Shown here one piece after another: positions 9,097 through 17,455 of a DNA stretch of 64,000 nt (position 1 is its first letter; each line of letters begins with the position of its first letter). Position numbers and translations under genes: made by a program. The stretch comes from Candidatus Deianiraea vastatrix (GTDB lineage: Bacteria > Pseudomonadota > Alphaproteobacteria > Rickettsiales > Deianiraeaceae): positions 304,744 to 368,743 of the forward strand of contig NZ_CP029077.1 of the NCBI RefSeq assembly GCF_007993655.1, written 5' to 3'. The notes below the pieces were generated by a model. It did no database searches. It was given only the letters and a program-made list of their open reading frames with translations, and had not been told where the DNA came from.

Positions 9097-9099
9097 CCT

Positions 9100-10017
9100 A
9101 TGGCGGTTCCAAGTTATACAAATTTTCTGTTTTTCGTTTTAAATCAAATGAAAGATGGTAAATCTTATAGACGAAATAGCGACGAACTGCGCCAGCCAAT
9201 AAGGGATGCGATGAGGAAAAGATTCGTCCTCACCGACGAAGACATGAATGAAAAATTAAAAACTGGAGGCAGTCGCTTTGAAGATAGAATTGGATGGGCA
9301 TTTACTTTTTTGATTAAGGCGGAGTATATTGAAAAAAGTCAGGATGAAAAATATACTTACTTAATTACCGAGCTTGGAAAAGCCGCTCTTGATGATGTAT
9401 TGTCTAATAATAAGGTTTTGGATGAAAAGTACTTAAAAGAAAATTCGCCAAATTACATTAAAAACTGGAATACAAAAATTATTGAAAAAGAGACGCAATT
9501 GCCGGAAAATGACGATGAAGACGATGAAATTTTCAATCTTGAAAACGCTGTTGACGAAATGCGAAAAGATGCTGAAGTAAAATTTATAACCAAACTTCGC
9601 GAGATGAGCTGGCAAAATTTCGAGGATTTTTGTGCAAGATTGATTGAAAAAATGGGCTATGGCGTTGCAAGTAAGCGTGAAATTAGAGTAAGAGACGGCG
9701 GAATAGATGGAATAATTTATACAGATGAGCTTGGAATAAGAGATAAAGTCTACATTCAGGCTAAGCGATATGGTGAGCAAAACCCTGTTGCATCCAAGGA
9801 TTTACAGGCATTTTTGCATATTTTATCAAAGCAAAAAGCAAAGGGAATTTTTATCACTACTTCAAAATTTTCAAGCGACGCGTTAGAGGTTGCAAAAGAT
9901 GACGAAAAAGCCGGAAATGTCGCATTAATTGACTATAAAAAACTGACTCGATTATGCGCGAAATACAAATGCGGCTTTCGTGGATATTCAATTGAAATTT
10001 TAGAGGTTGATTTATAA
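9100..10017 (+). CDS. mrr: Mrr-family restriction endonuclease (type IV)
   Basis: 305-residue protein with the two-domain layout of E. coli Mrr (304 residues). An N-terminal winged-helix Mrr_N domain covers about residues 1-95. After an acidic linker (PENDDEDDE) comes a C-terminal PD-(D/E)xK-like nuclease domain. Its active-site block is seen as GGIDGII (D203) and VYIQAKRYG with Q220 and K222, the Mrr-type QxK variant. Such enzymes cut modified DNA. No methylase gene is adjacent, as expected for a type IV enzyme. A truncated copy of its own 5' end lies immediately upstream. Confidence 0.88.
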   Translation: MAVPSYTNFLFFVLNQMKDGKSYRRNSDELRQPIRDAMRKRFVLTDEDMNEKLKTGGSRFEDRIGWAFTFLIKAEYIEKSQDEKYTYLITELGKAALDDVLSNNKVLDEKYLKENSPNYIKNWNTKIIEKETQLPENDDEDDEIFNLENAVDEMRKDAEVKFITKLREMSWQNFEDFCARLIEKMGYGVASKREIRVRDGGIDGIIYTDELGIRDKVYIQAKRYGEQNPVASKDLQAFLHILSKQKAKGIFITTSKFSSDALEVAKDDEKAGNVALIDYKKLTRLCAKYKCGFRGYSIEILEVDL

Positions 10018-10026
10018 AATATCACT

Positions 10027-10674
10027 ATGATGGCAATTTCTACAAATCTACTAAACGATTTTTATGTGTTTGCACTCGCGCATTTTATAGCTGCAATTGG
10101 CCCTGGAATTGGTTCTTTTTATGTCATTACAAAAACAATAATTCATGGCAAAAAAGTTGGAACAAAATCTGCATGTACCATTGCATTAACTGATACATTT
10201 TACGCATCACTTGTAATTTTTGGGGTAAGCGGGATTGTAAAAACAAATCCAGCTTTATATCGCTGCATTGAGATTTTCTGCGCATTTTATCTATTTTTTT
10301 TATGCTTTCGCATTACGCAATCTTCATTTGAGGGCGGAAAGCTGAAATCTTTTGAAAAATCGCTTGATAAAGACAAGAAATTTATTTTCAATAATGTTTA
10401 TATATCAGCGTTTATAACGGCAATTTTAAATGTTAGAATTTTTATTTTATATCTGTCACTGCTTTCCGATCCGCTAGAAAGTGTTGATTTTGGTTGGAAA
10501 ATCTTTTATTTTGCGTGGATTTTAATAGTCAATATTTTGTGTTATAATTTATTAAAATTGTGTTCATTGAACAAGATAATGCGTGGGTTTTTGCTTTCAA
10601 AAATGGCGATATTAAACATTGCATTTGCAATTATTTTATTTATTTCTGCTATAAAATTATTAATTCTTGGTTAA
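10027..10674 (+). CDS. LysE/RhtB-family exporter
   Basis: 215-residue inner-membrane protein with about six hydrophobic helices. The N-terminal HFIAAIGPGIGSF matches the conserved Gly-Pro block of the LysE/RhtB amino-acid exporter family, and TIALTDTFYASLVIFG matches the following GxxxxD-type helix. The substrate, probably an amino acid or small metabolite, cannot be inferred. It starts 9 bp after mrr and its 3' end overlaps the convergent rnpA by 4 bp. Confidence 0.75.
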   Translation: MMAISTNLLNDFYVFALAHFIAAIGPGIGSFYVITKTIIHGKKVGTKSACTIALTDTFYASLVIFGVSGIVKTNPALYRCIEIFCAFYLFFLCFRITQSSFEGGKLKSFEKSLDKDKKFIFNNVYISAFITAILNVRIFILYLSLLSDPLESVDFGWKIFYFAWILIVNILCYNLLKLCSLNKIMRGFLLSKMAILNIAFAIILFISAIKLLILG

Positions 10675-11045
10675 TTTGATAGAATTTTTGAAAAATCGTG
10701 TACTGCTGCGGTAATATTTCTAACATCTTCGGCAATAACGCAGATTATTTTATTTTTATACTCATGTGTGCATTGATTTATGAATAAATGGCGAATATAT
10801 CTTTTGTAGTAATTTCTATCAACGGCTTTTTTTGCTTTCTTTTTTGGAACTATTGTTGAAAATGCACAGAAAGTGCAATCTAGGATTTTCAATTTTGGGA
10901 ATTGTTTTAGCAAATCTTCATTTATATTGATGTATTTTATTTTAAATCCAGCTGATTTTATTGAGATACCGTGTTTAACGGTGTGGGAAATAATGCTTGT
11001 GTGTGGATTAGTTTGTATTGCTATATCTTTTAGGCGAATTATCAT
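10671..11045 (-). CDS. rnpA: Ribonuclease P protein component
   Basis: Small basic protein (124 residues) that binds the RNase P RNA for 5' maturation of tRNAs. The family signature is seen as STIVPKKKAKKAVDRNYYKR (RN at 77-78, KR at 81-82) in a short basic protein of the right length. In most bacteria rnpA follows rpmH near the replication origin. Here it lies 3 bp downstream of nuoA on the same strand, and no rpmH is seen. Confidence 0.85.
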   Translation of the reverse strand: MIIRLKDIAIQTNPHTSIISHTVKHGISIKSAGFKIKYININEDLLKQFPKLKILDCTFCAFSTIVPKKKAKKAVDRNYYKRYIRHLFINQCTHEYKNKIICVIAEDVRNITAAVHDFSKILSN

Positions 11046-11048
11046 TTA

Positions 11049-11399
11049 CTACCAGTCTAAAGCACCACTTTTCCATTCATAAATAAGCCCAACTGTTAGT
11101 AATGTCATGAAAATCATAGCACTTGAAAATCCAATTATACTGTAGGTTTTTAACCCTATTGCCCATGGAAAAAGAATTACTATTTCCAGATCAAAGATAA
11201 TAAAAAGCATTGCAACTAGGTAAAATTGTATATCAAAAGGATGTCTTGCATTTGCAAACGGAACTATGCCGCATTCGTAAGGTGATAGTTTTTCTTTTTG
11301 TGGCTTGTATTTTGCTATAAAAAACGGTATTGATATTAAAACAATAGAAAACAAAACCCCAATTATTGAAAAAATTAATATTGTAAAGTAGTCTATCAT
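11049..11399 (-). CDS. nuoA: NADH-quinone oxidoreductase subunit A
   Basis: Membrane subunit of respiratory complex I. The 116 residues carry all NuoA hallmarks: three hydrophobic helices, SPYECGIVPFANAR, the FYLVAMLFIIFDLE block and the C-terminal YEWKSGALDW. nuoB and nuoC do not follow; rnpA does. nuoI is 42 kb away, so complex I genes are scattered. An unknown 109-residue protein gene ends 9 bp upstream. Confidence 0.95.
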   Translation of the reverse strand: MIDYFTILIFSIIGVLFSIVLISIPFFIAKYKPQKEKLSPYECGIVPFANARHPFDIQFYLVAMLFIIFDLEIVILFPWAIGLKTYSIIGFSSAMIFMTLLTVGLIYEWKSGALDW

Positions 11400-11408
11400 G
11401 ATAATATA

Positions 11409-11738
11409 TTATATGATGTCCATTTTATCTACAACTTCTTTAAATGCAAGAAAAATCGATAACAAAATTATATCAGTAAATGCTTTATTTATCCTTTCAT
11501 TTGTTTTGTATATATGCCCTGAGTATATTTGTAGTATATTCGGTAAATCTTTGTCAACTCTGTATAAAAAACTATCAATATTTTTAAATTGCTTAATTTT
11601 CTGATGTGGGGGCAGTTTTTCAATTTCTGACAATATATCTTCTATTGACTGATATAACTCGGCGATTTGACTTATTACATCATTCGTCTTGTGAATTGAT
11701 ATAAGGCTTATATCTTGTGCACTCACCTGATCTTTCAT
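11409..11738 (-). CDS. Small unknown helical protein upstream of nuoA
   Basis: 109-residue frame with an ATG start, no recognised family. It is mostly helical and charged, with a hydrophobic stretch near the C-terminus (DIILLSIFLAF, about residues 88-98) that could be a membrane-associated helix. It lies on the same strand as nuoA and rnpA, ending 9 bp before nuoA, so co-transcription is likely. Spacing supports it as a real gene. Confidence 0.5.
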   Translation of the reverse strand: MKDQVSAQDISLISIHKTNDVISQIAELYQSIEDILSEIEKLPPHQKIKQFKNIDSFLYRVDKDLPNILQIYSGHIYKTNERINKAFTDIILLSIFLAFKEVVDKMDII

Positions 11739-11877
11739 ACAAAAATAACTTACATAATCTTATTATAAATATTAATTTTAATTAATCAAGTTTTTTTTAC
11801 TGGATTATTATTTTTATTGGATTAAATTTTGCATAGATCTTTATTTTACATTGATTTTATCAGATATATCAAAAGAA

Positions 11878-12987
11878 ATGCTGCTAAAGGTGATAGCTTT
11901 TTCACGCTTTATTGATAATAAAAAATATTTAAAAGATATTGATAGTTTAGATTTTGATTTTTTTAGAAATTATAAAATTTCAGCTGATTTAATTTCAAAG
12001 GCTGAGGATGAATATATAAAAACTATAGATTATGGTGGTAAATTTTTACCAATTTTTGCAAATGAATATCCTGATAGATTAAAACAGATACCAAATCCAC
12101 CAATTTTACTTACATATTTTGGCAATGTAGATTTATTAAATGATAAAATTATTGCAATGGTTGGCTCTAGGTCTGCGTCATATAATGGCCTTGAGCTTGC
12201 TGAAAATTTTGCCAAATTTCTTTCAAATGCTGGATATATTATCGCTTCTGGTCTTGCAAAGGGGATTGATGCAAGGGCTCACATCGGTGCAATTAAGAAC
12301 ACAATTGCAGTAATTGGAAGTGGTATAAATATTAGATATCCATCTGAAAATCATAAATTATATGATAAAATCTTAGAAAATAATTCTTGCATTATAACAG
12401 AATTTGCATTTGATGTAAAGCCTATTCCTGCAAATTTTCCGCAAAGAAATCGTATTATCGCCGGTCTTTGTCTTGCATCATTAATTGTCGAGGCTGGAAT
12501 GCAATCTGGAAGTCTTTCAACTGCAAGGCTTACAATGGAATATAATCGAGAGGTGTTTGCTATACCTGGTTTTGCAATGGATCCGAAATATAAGGGTAAT
12601 AATTTTTTAATAAAGAAAAATATTGCAAAACTAGTTGAATCTCCAGACGAAATTATTGATGAAGTTAAGGATATAGTTGTAGATAGATCTGTGAGGAAAG
12701 TTAAAAATATTGACACTAATTTGTTTAATTTTACAAAAGTTAATAATGCACAAGAAGATGATGTTAAAATGGTTGATGAAAATGATGAGAGGCAAAGTTT
12801 GCTATCAGATAATGAAGAAAAGATACTTTCTGTACTTTCGTCTGAATATCTTGATATTGACACTATATGTATTAGAACCAAGATGATGGCGCATGAGGTA
12901 AATACCTATATAGTATCGCTTGAAATGCAGGGGTTTGTAAAATCAAACGGACTTGGGCATTATTGTAAGATTTTCAAAAAGATTTAG
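11878..12987 (+). CDS. dprA: DNA processing protein DprA (Smf)
   Basis: Binds incoming single-stranded DNA and loads RecA in natural transformation. Seen: the Rossmann-type core with VGSRSASYNGLE (about residue 95 on), ASGLAKGIDARAH, AVIGSGINIRYPSEN, FPQRNRIIAGL and GSLSTARLTMEYNREVFAIPG, then a C-terminal winged-helix (DML1-like) domain after a variable linker. Start set at ATG 11878 (369 residues). A TTG at 11851 would add nine residues, but a possible promoter (TTGGAT 11817-11822, 17 bp, TTTATT) would start the RNA near it. Its presence hints at DNA uptake or a recombination role. Confidence 0.93.
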   Translation: MLLKVIAFSRFIDNKKYLKDIDSLDFDFFRNYKISADLISKAEDEYIKTIDYGGKFLPIFANEYPDRLKQIPNPPILLTYFGNVDLLNDKIIAMVGSRSASYNGLELAENFAKFLSNAGYIIASGLAKGIDARAHIGAIKNTIAVIGSGINIRYPSENHKLYDKILENNSCIITEFAFDVKPIPANFPQRNRIIAGLCLASLIVEAGMQSGSLSTARLTMEYNREVFAIPGFAMDPKYKGNNFLIKKNIAKLVESPDEIIDEVKDIVVDRSVRKVKNIDTNLFNFTKVNNAQEDDVKMVDENDERQSLLSDNEEKILSVLSSEYLDIDTICIRTKMMAHEVNTYIVSLEMQGFVKSNGLGHYCKIFKKI

Positions 12988-12990
12988 CTA

Positions 12991-14025
12991 TTACCAAAAC
13001 TTTAGCCCAGCTCCTATTCCATACGATCTATAGCTTGCATAATTATTTTCATAGTTGGTATCAAGCGTGTACATTTCTTGTGTTTCAATTAGATTTTTTG
13101 CTTTAATTTGCTGATAGTATGTAAATAGTGATAAATCTATGTGATTTGATATATTCGTCAGGTATTCAGCTCGAAAATTAAAGCCGTTTAATTCAGATTT
13201 CGCTGATCTCATACCCCATCTTATATCTCTTGCGCGCCAATAATTTGATGCGGTATAGGATGTTATCAAGCCATGAAGCGATAGTGACATTGATGAGTAT
13301 TTATCAAATATTTTTTCAATTTTTCCACCAATGGATATACCTTCAAATATTGATGATGTTTTTTGATCATTCTCGCTGTCGTAGTAATATGACATCGATG
13401 TGTTTCGGTAGGCGTAATATCCATTTGCATGAGATTTCGCCGTTATTGCCTTTCTAAAATATGAGACATCTAATGTAAATATATGCCTATCCAATAATTT
13501 ATCAATTTGTATCATGTCAGTTGTGTAGCCAAATCCAACCTGTATTTGATTATTATGAGAAAGTAAATTATGATAAGACATCATTCTTTGGAAATTTGTT
13601 ACATCATTATCCCTTACCTCTCCTTTTTTTGTAGAGCCAAGATTGCCTTGTATATAAATGAAGAAATTGTCAATTCCTCTTGTAAAGCTTTTATATTTCA
13701 TGTCAATAAATCCTTGATTTGCAACCATGTTGTCGTATGATAATACAGATGCTGTATTTGCTGTAAGAAATTCAAATTTAGACCTTTCATTTGCCATGCC
13801 TATGCCAAGCTCAAACTTTGACGCTAATCTATTTCCGATTGGTCCATTAAATCTATTATTGGAGATGGATTGCCTATTGTTGGTAATTGATTTTACTTGA
13901 TTTTGCTGGACATTTTCTATTTTATTATAATATTTACCACTTTCCATGTCTTGCAATGATTGAACATCGCAATTGCCAAGTGATGTAAATATTAAGTATA
14001 TTAAAACAGCTAAAATACTTTGCAT
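12991..14025 (-). CDS. Putative outer-membrane beta-barrel protein
   Basis: 344 residues. An N-terminal signal peptide (MQSILAVLIYLIFTSLGNC) is followed by a polar, Asn/Gln-rich stretch to about residue 60. After that come alternating strands rich in Tyr, Ser and Gly, and the chain ends in GAGLKFW, a terminal aromatic residue typical of Bam-inserted barrels. No specific family is recognised. It converges on dprA (3-bp gap) and diverges from the metzincin-like gene. It is likely surface exposed. Confidence 0.65.
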   Translation of the reverse strand: MQSILAVLIYLIFTSLGNCDVQSLQDMESGKYYNKIENVQQNQVKSITNNRQSISNNRFNGPIGNRLASKFELGIGMANERSKFEFLTANTASVLSYDNMVANQGFIDMKYKSFTRGIDNFFIYIQGNLGSTKKGEVRDNDVTNFQRMMSYHNLLSHNNQIQVGFGYTTDMIQIDKLLDRHIFTLDVSYFRKAITAKSHANGYYAYRNTSMSYYYDSENDQKTSSIFEGISIGGKIEKIFDKYSSMSLSLHGLITSYTASNYWRARDIRWGMRSAKSELNGFNFRAEYLTNISNHIDLSLFTYYQQIKAKNLIETQEMYTLDTNYENNYASYRSYGIGAGLKFW

Positions 14026-14089
14026 TTTTTGAAAAGTTTATTATCAATTAGATTGATGTAAAAATAAAAATCAACAATAAAAAATTAAT

Positions 14090-14118
14090 TTGACAGATGG
14101 CAAAATTTGTGGTATAAT
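14090..14118 (+). promoter_or_regulatory. Consensus sigma-70 promoter
   Basis: TTGACA (14090-14095), exactly 17 bp, TATAAT (14113-14118). This is a perfect match to the housekeeping consensus and the best promoter in the window. Transcription would begin near 14125 and reach ATG 14149 after about 24 nt. Confidence 0.85.
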
Positions 14119-14148
14119 GGTAAAATTATTTCTTTTACTTAAACGTAT

Positions 14149-14205
14149 ATGAAAAACCAAACTAAATTTTCAAACAACTCTTTTAATCAACAGCAAAATA
14201 AGTAA
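14149..14205 (+). pseudogene. 5' segment of the metzincin-like gene, ended by in-frame TAA
   Basis: ATG 14149 is the first start codon after the consensus promoter. It encodes 18 polar residues (MKNQTKFSNNSFNQQQNK) and stops at TAA 14203-14205. The same frame then continues open from 14206 into the 639-codon frame below, with no other ATG before 14329. It is best seen as the true beginning of that gene, separated from it by one nonsense codon. A short regulatory leader peptide is the alternative. Confidence 0.55.
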
Positions 14206-14310
14206 ATTGGTAAGCATTATGCCAAAGTTAATGATGAAATTTTAAAACAAAAAGCTCAAGAAATTATTAATTGTTATAAGATTACAAAGGATTGGAACTT
14301 AGCTTGCAGC

Positions 14311-16230
14311 TTGGTTGGACTTGATGAGCAAATGTCTCAAGCTTTTAATGCAAAAATACAACAAGCCTTTAAAGGAAATCGCGACAAAGCTATGAGTGCT
14401 TTTACCTTACTTCAATTAATTACCGTAACACTTGCCGCAATCAATGCTGTTGAAGGTCTTGGGGTAAATGCTCAAAAAGCTGGTGAATTAGAGCTGAGTG
14501 ACGGATTCGGTAGCGAGTTTGGTGGTAATAGCTTTTTAGGTGATATAAAACATCATAGAGAGTTAAATGAAAATCCCGATAATACAGTTAAACAAACAGA
14601 GCAAGACCCCAATCAAGACAAATGTCAATCTGTAGAAAGGGATAAAATGAGTGACGATGAGTGGCGTGATTTTGTATTATGTAAGAATGATATATCTTTT
14701 CATGATGGAGATCTCGGCAAGGAATCTATATCCGAAGGATTGCAAGAAGGCGATATACATCGTGAACGTGGTTTTTCATTGTGTAATACAATTCCTCATG
14801 GTGTCATTTTGGCGCAACCGGTAGTCGATGAAAAAGCGGATCTTCATGTTTTTTGTGTAGAAGGAAAAAATTTTACTGAGGATTGTGGATATGGAAATTG
14901 TAAGTGGTTCAGCGCTTTGGAGCAGCGTTATAATGAATATTTTCATTTGAATCGTGATTATGTGAATGCTTTAGGAATAAACAAATTTGACGATGTGACG
15001 AGTTTCGGATTATCACAATTACAGCCGAAGGCGTGGCATCTTACCGAAAATCTTACCGAAGAGAATCAATATTTATTTAGCCATGCATATCATAAAACTG
15101 GTGCCGATCTTAATAATATATGCACCTTGTTTGATAAATATAAAAAAGAAACAATGTCAAAAGATATCCAGAATTTAGAAAATCTTAATGAATATCAAAA
15201 ACTTCAGGATGAATTAGAGAAGCTTGACAAAAATAAAGATGCTGACAGAATTAATGAAATAAATGGTAGATTGATGCGTTTAAGAGTAAATGCTCAAAAA
15301 GCTTGGGAGAGTCAAGAGTGTAGTATAAATATAGAAGATTCTGTAAAAGGACTTGGCTATATACCCATGCTAGACTATTATATGAGAAACAAGGTGATAA
15401 ATCCAATAAATCGTTCTGGTTATATTATTCAAAACATGGATGGTGTACCGATGGTTTACCTTGATTCCGATGGTAGAATATTTAATTTTGCGCAAGATGT
15501 TGAAAAGGATTACATTGATGTTGCAGAGTTTTGTTCACAATTAATAAGTACATTAAGATGCCAACTTGGCTACGCTGGGTTGAAAAATAATAATTCAAAA
15601 GAACGGGAACTTTTTATAAAATACAACAAAGAGGCTTCAAAACCTCGTGGCTTTTACGCATCACATGATACTCTTGTGTCATCAAATTCCGATGAAAAAT
15701 TCGAGATCTTTGTGCATGAATTTTTTCATAGTTTGGGATTTTCTCACTCTTTTCTTAATAGAGATCCAAATTACGATATAGATCGAGATCATACTAAAAG
15801 TGTATTGTGCGACAAAGATGGTAAAAGCTTTCTAAATATGAGTATTATGAGTTATCAATTTAATCCATTAGATCTTATGAGATCAATTCAGGATAAACAT
15901 AATGAGAATTTAAAAAAGTTTATAAATAGCGTTGAAAATCTACAAGATAGAGCTAATCTTGATAGTGCTTTGAAATCTTTAAAATTTTACCAAGATATTC
16001 AAAAAGATACAAATTCTTACATTCCTTTGTTAGACACTTTTGAAGCACAGACTTATCATATGCCTATAGGGGATATTAAGAATGGTTACTTTAAAACTAA
16101 AGATGTCAATGGTAACGAAGTATATGTTACAACAGTTAGAAAAATTGCTGAGATTTTTATGAAACACGGTCATAGTATCTTTGTAGATGATGTTTTATTT
16201 AAAGAAATAAAGAGTGAAATTAATAAATAG
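14311..16230 (+). CDS. Metzincin-like zinc metalloprotease, central frame of an interrupted gene
   Basis: 639-codon frame (TTG 14311; first ATG 14329). It holds the extended zinc motif HEFFHSLGFSH, with H469, E470, H473 and H479. Thirty-four residues after H479 comes a candidate Met-turn, SIMSY with M513. Together these indicate a metzincin protease; family M10 cannot be confirmed. A hydrophobic run at about 29-47 could be a signal anchor. A charged, probably coiled-coil stretch lies near 285-330. The frame ends at TAG 16228, yet reading on gives a membrane segment and basic tail. With the 5' piece, the whole 14149-16461 is a single frame broken by TAA 14203 and TAG 16228. It may be a young pseudogene, a gene with stop readthrough, or a protein starting inside. 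No relatives are recognised. Confidence 0.65.
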   Translation: MVGLDEQMSQAFNAKIQQAFKGNRDKAMSAFTLLQLITVTLAAINAVEGLGVNAQKAGELELSDGFGSEFGGNSFLGDIKHHRELNENPDNTVKQTEQDPNQDKCQSVERDKMSDDEWRDFVLCKNDISFHDGDLGKESISEGLQEGDIHRERGFSLCNTIPHGVILAQPVVDEKADLHVFCVEGKNFTEDCGYGNCKWFSALEQRYNEYFHLNRDYVNALGINKFDDVTSFGLSQLQPKAWHLTENLTEENQYLFSHAYHKTGADLNNICTLFDKYKKETMSKDIQNLENLNEYQKLQDELEKLDKNKDADRINEINGRLMRLRVNAQKAWESQECSINIEDSVKGLGYIPMLDYYMRNKVINPINRSGYIIQNMDGVPMVYLDSDGRIFNFAQDVEKDYIDVAEFCSQLISTLRCQLGYAGLKNNNSKERELFIKYNKEASKPRGFYASHDTLVSSNSDEKFEIFVHEFFHSLGFSHSFLNRDPNYDIDRDHTKSVLCDKDGKSFLNMSIMSYQFNPLDLMRSIQDKHNENLKKFINSVENLQDRANLDSALKSLKFYQDIQKDTNSYIPLLDTFEAQTYHMPIGDIKNGYFKTKDVNGNEVYVTTVRKIAEIFMKHGHSIFVDDVLFKEIKSEINK

Positions 16231-16236
16231 TGGTGG

Positions 16237-16461
16237 ATGACGTTTGTTGGCATTCCTGTTTCTAGTGTTTTGGCGTGCGCTGGTGCTTGTATTTATAAAA
16301 AATGGAAGAATAATCGTAACATTTATCAAGAGGCTAATACAAGTGAAATGACTAATATTAATCGTAGTAATATTGATCCTAGTAATCAGAATTCCAATTC
16401 TACTCATGCAAAAGGTGTTCAGCAAAATCAGACGGATATAAATGATGGTATGATAATCTGA
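16237..16461 (+). CDS. C-terminal membrane segment and tail of the metzincin-like gene
   Basis: In the same frame as the protease, directly after TAG 16228-16230. It encodes a hydrophobic helix (TFVGIPVSSVLACAGACIY), the basic stop-transfer KKWKNNR, and a polar Asn/Ser/Gln-rich tail of about 45 residues. An ATG at 16237 exists, but the only purine-rich site (GGTGG) touches it, so independent translation is doubtful. It reads best as a lost or readthrough-dependent membrane anchor. Confidence 0.45.
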   Translation: MTFVGIPVSSVLACAGACIYKKWKNNRNIYQEANTSEMTNINRSNIDPSNQNSNSTHAKGVQQNQTDINDGMII

Positions 16462-16542
16462 TATTTTTAAAAACGACAATTTACCAAAAAAAACTTGCTA
16501 TTTTAAAAAACACTGCTAGCTTTGGTGTAAAAATGATTTTTT

Positions 16543-17436
16543 ATGAAAATAGTTTTTGCATCAACTGGCGAAATTGGATCCCAGATTTTAAGAGGACTGG
16601 TTGCGTCTTGCCATGAGGTTGTTGCGGTTTATACAAGCCCACCGAAAGAGGCTGGGCGTGGGCAGAAGTTTGTTTACAACCCTGTATGGCATGTTGCAAA
16701 CGAGTTTAAAATCCCAGTATATACGCCACAAAATTTCAAAACTGAAGATGTGAAGGATGAGTTTTTAAAAATCGAACACGACATAGCCGTTGTGTTTTCA
16801 TATGGTTTTTTACTGCCAGATTGGTTTATTTTTGGGAAGTTTCAGGCAATTAATCTGCATCCTTCAGCACTTCCTTTGTATCGCGGCGCGGCGCCGGTTG
16901 AAAGATGTATTGAAAATGGCGATAAATACACGGAGATTTGCACAATTTTAATGACAAAAGCCCTTGACGCTGGGGATATTATTGAAAAAATGCCCATAAA
17001 CATCGATGAAAACTGGACTTCTGACGATATTTTTGATCAAGTTAAAACACATGGAGCTGGTATTATTCTAAAATCTCTGGATAAGGTTAAAGATGCAAAC
17101 TTTGCGACAAAACCTCAGGAATCTGGCCATACATACGCAAAAAAGATAGACAAATCAGAGCTTTTGCTTAATTTATCAGACAGCTGCATTAGAAATTTTA
17201 ATAAAATCCGAGCTTTTACAACCCATGGATATTGTTATATTGTGCACAGCGGCGAAAGAATCAAGATAATATCTGCAAAAATGGAAAAATGCGATGTAAA
17301 AAGCGATAAAATTGCCACGATTGGTCAAAATTTCGAGCTTTATTGCAATGATGGCGTGATTTTGCCGCAAATTGTTCAGAGGCAGGGTAAAAATCAAGTA
17401 AAAATCGATGATTTTTTGCGTGGGTGGAGATTATAA
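16543..17436 (+). CDS. fmt: Methionyl-tRNA formyltransferase
   Basis: Formylates initiator Met-tRNA using 10-formyl-tetrahydrofolate. The 297 residues are a full two-domain enzyme. Seen: start MKIVFASTG, catalytic NLHPSALPLYRGAAPVE with N104 and H106, and LDAGDII with D142/D145. The C-terminal tRNA-binding domain ends in LRGWRL. Usually fmt follows def (peptide deformylase); def is not adjacent here. The matching initiator tRNA gene is at 56653. Confidence 0.95.
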   Translation: MKIVFASTGEIGSQILRGLVASCHEVVAVYTSPPKEAGRGQKFVYNPVWHVANEFKIPVYTPQNFKTEDVKDEFLKIEHDIAVVFSYGFLLPDWFIFGKFQAINLHPSALPLYRGAAPVERCIENGDKYTEICTILMTKALDAGDIIEKMPINIDENWTSDDIFDQVKTHGAGIILKSLDKVKDANFATKPQESGHTYAKKIDKSELLLNLSDSCIRNFNKIRAFTTHGYCYIVHSGERIKIISAKMEKCDVKSDKIATIGQNFELYCNDGVILPQIVQRQGKNQVKIDDFLRGWRL

Positions 17437-17455
17437 TTTATTTATGGTGTAAAAA

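Noticed and set aside
14203-16230. Idea that TAA or TAG is reassigned to an amino acid in this organism
   Set aside because: TAA, TAG and TGA all end clear full-length genes here (for example hemC ends in TAG, greA in TAA, tyrS in TGA).
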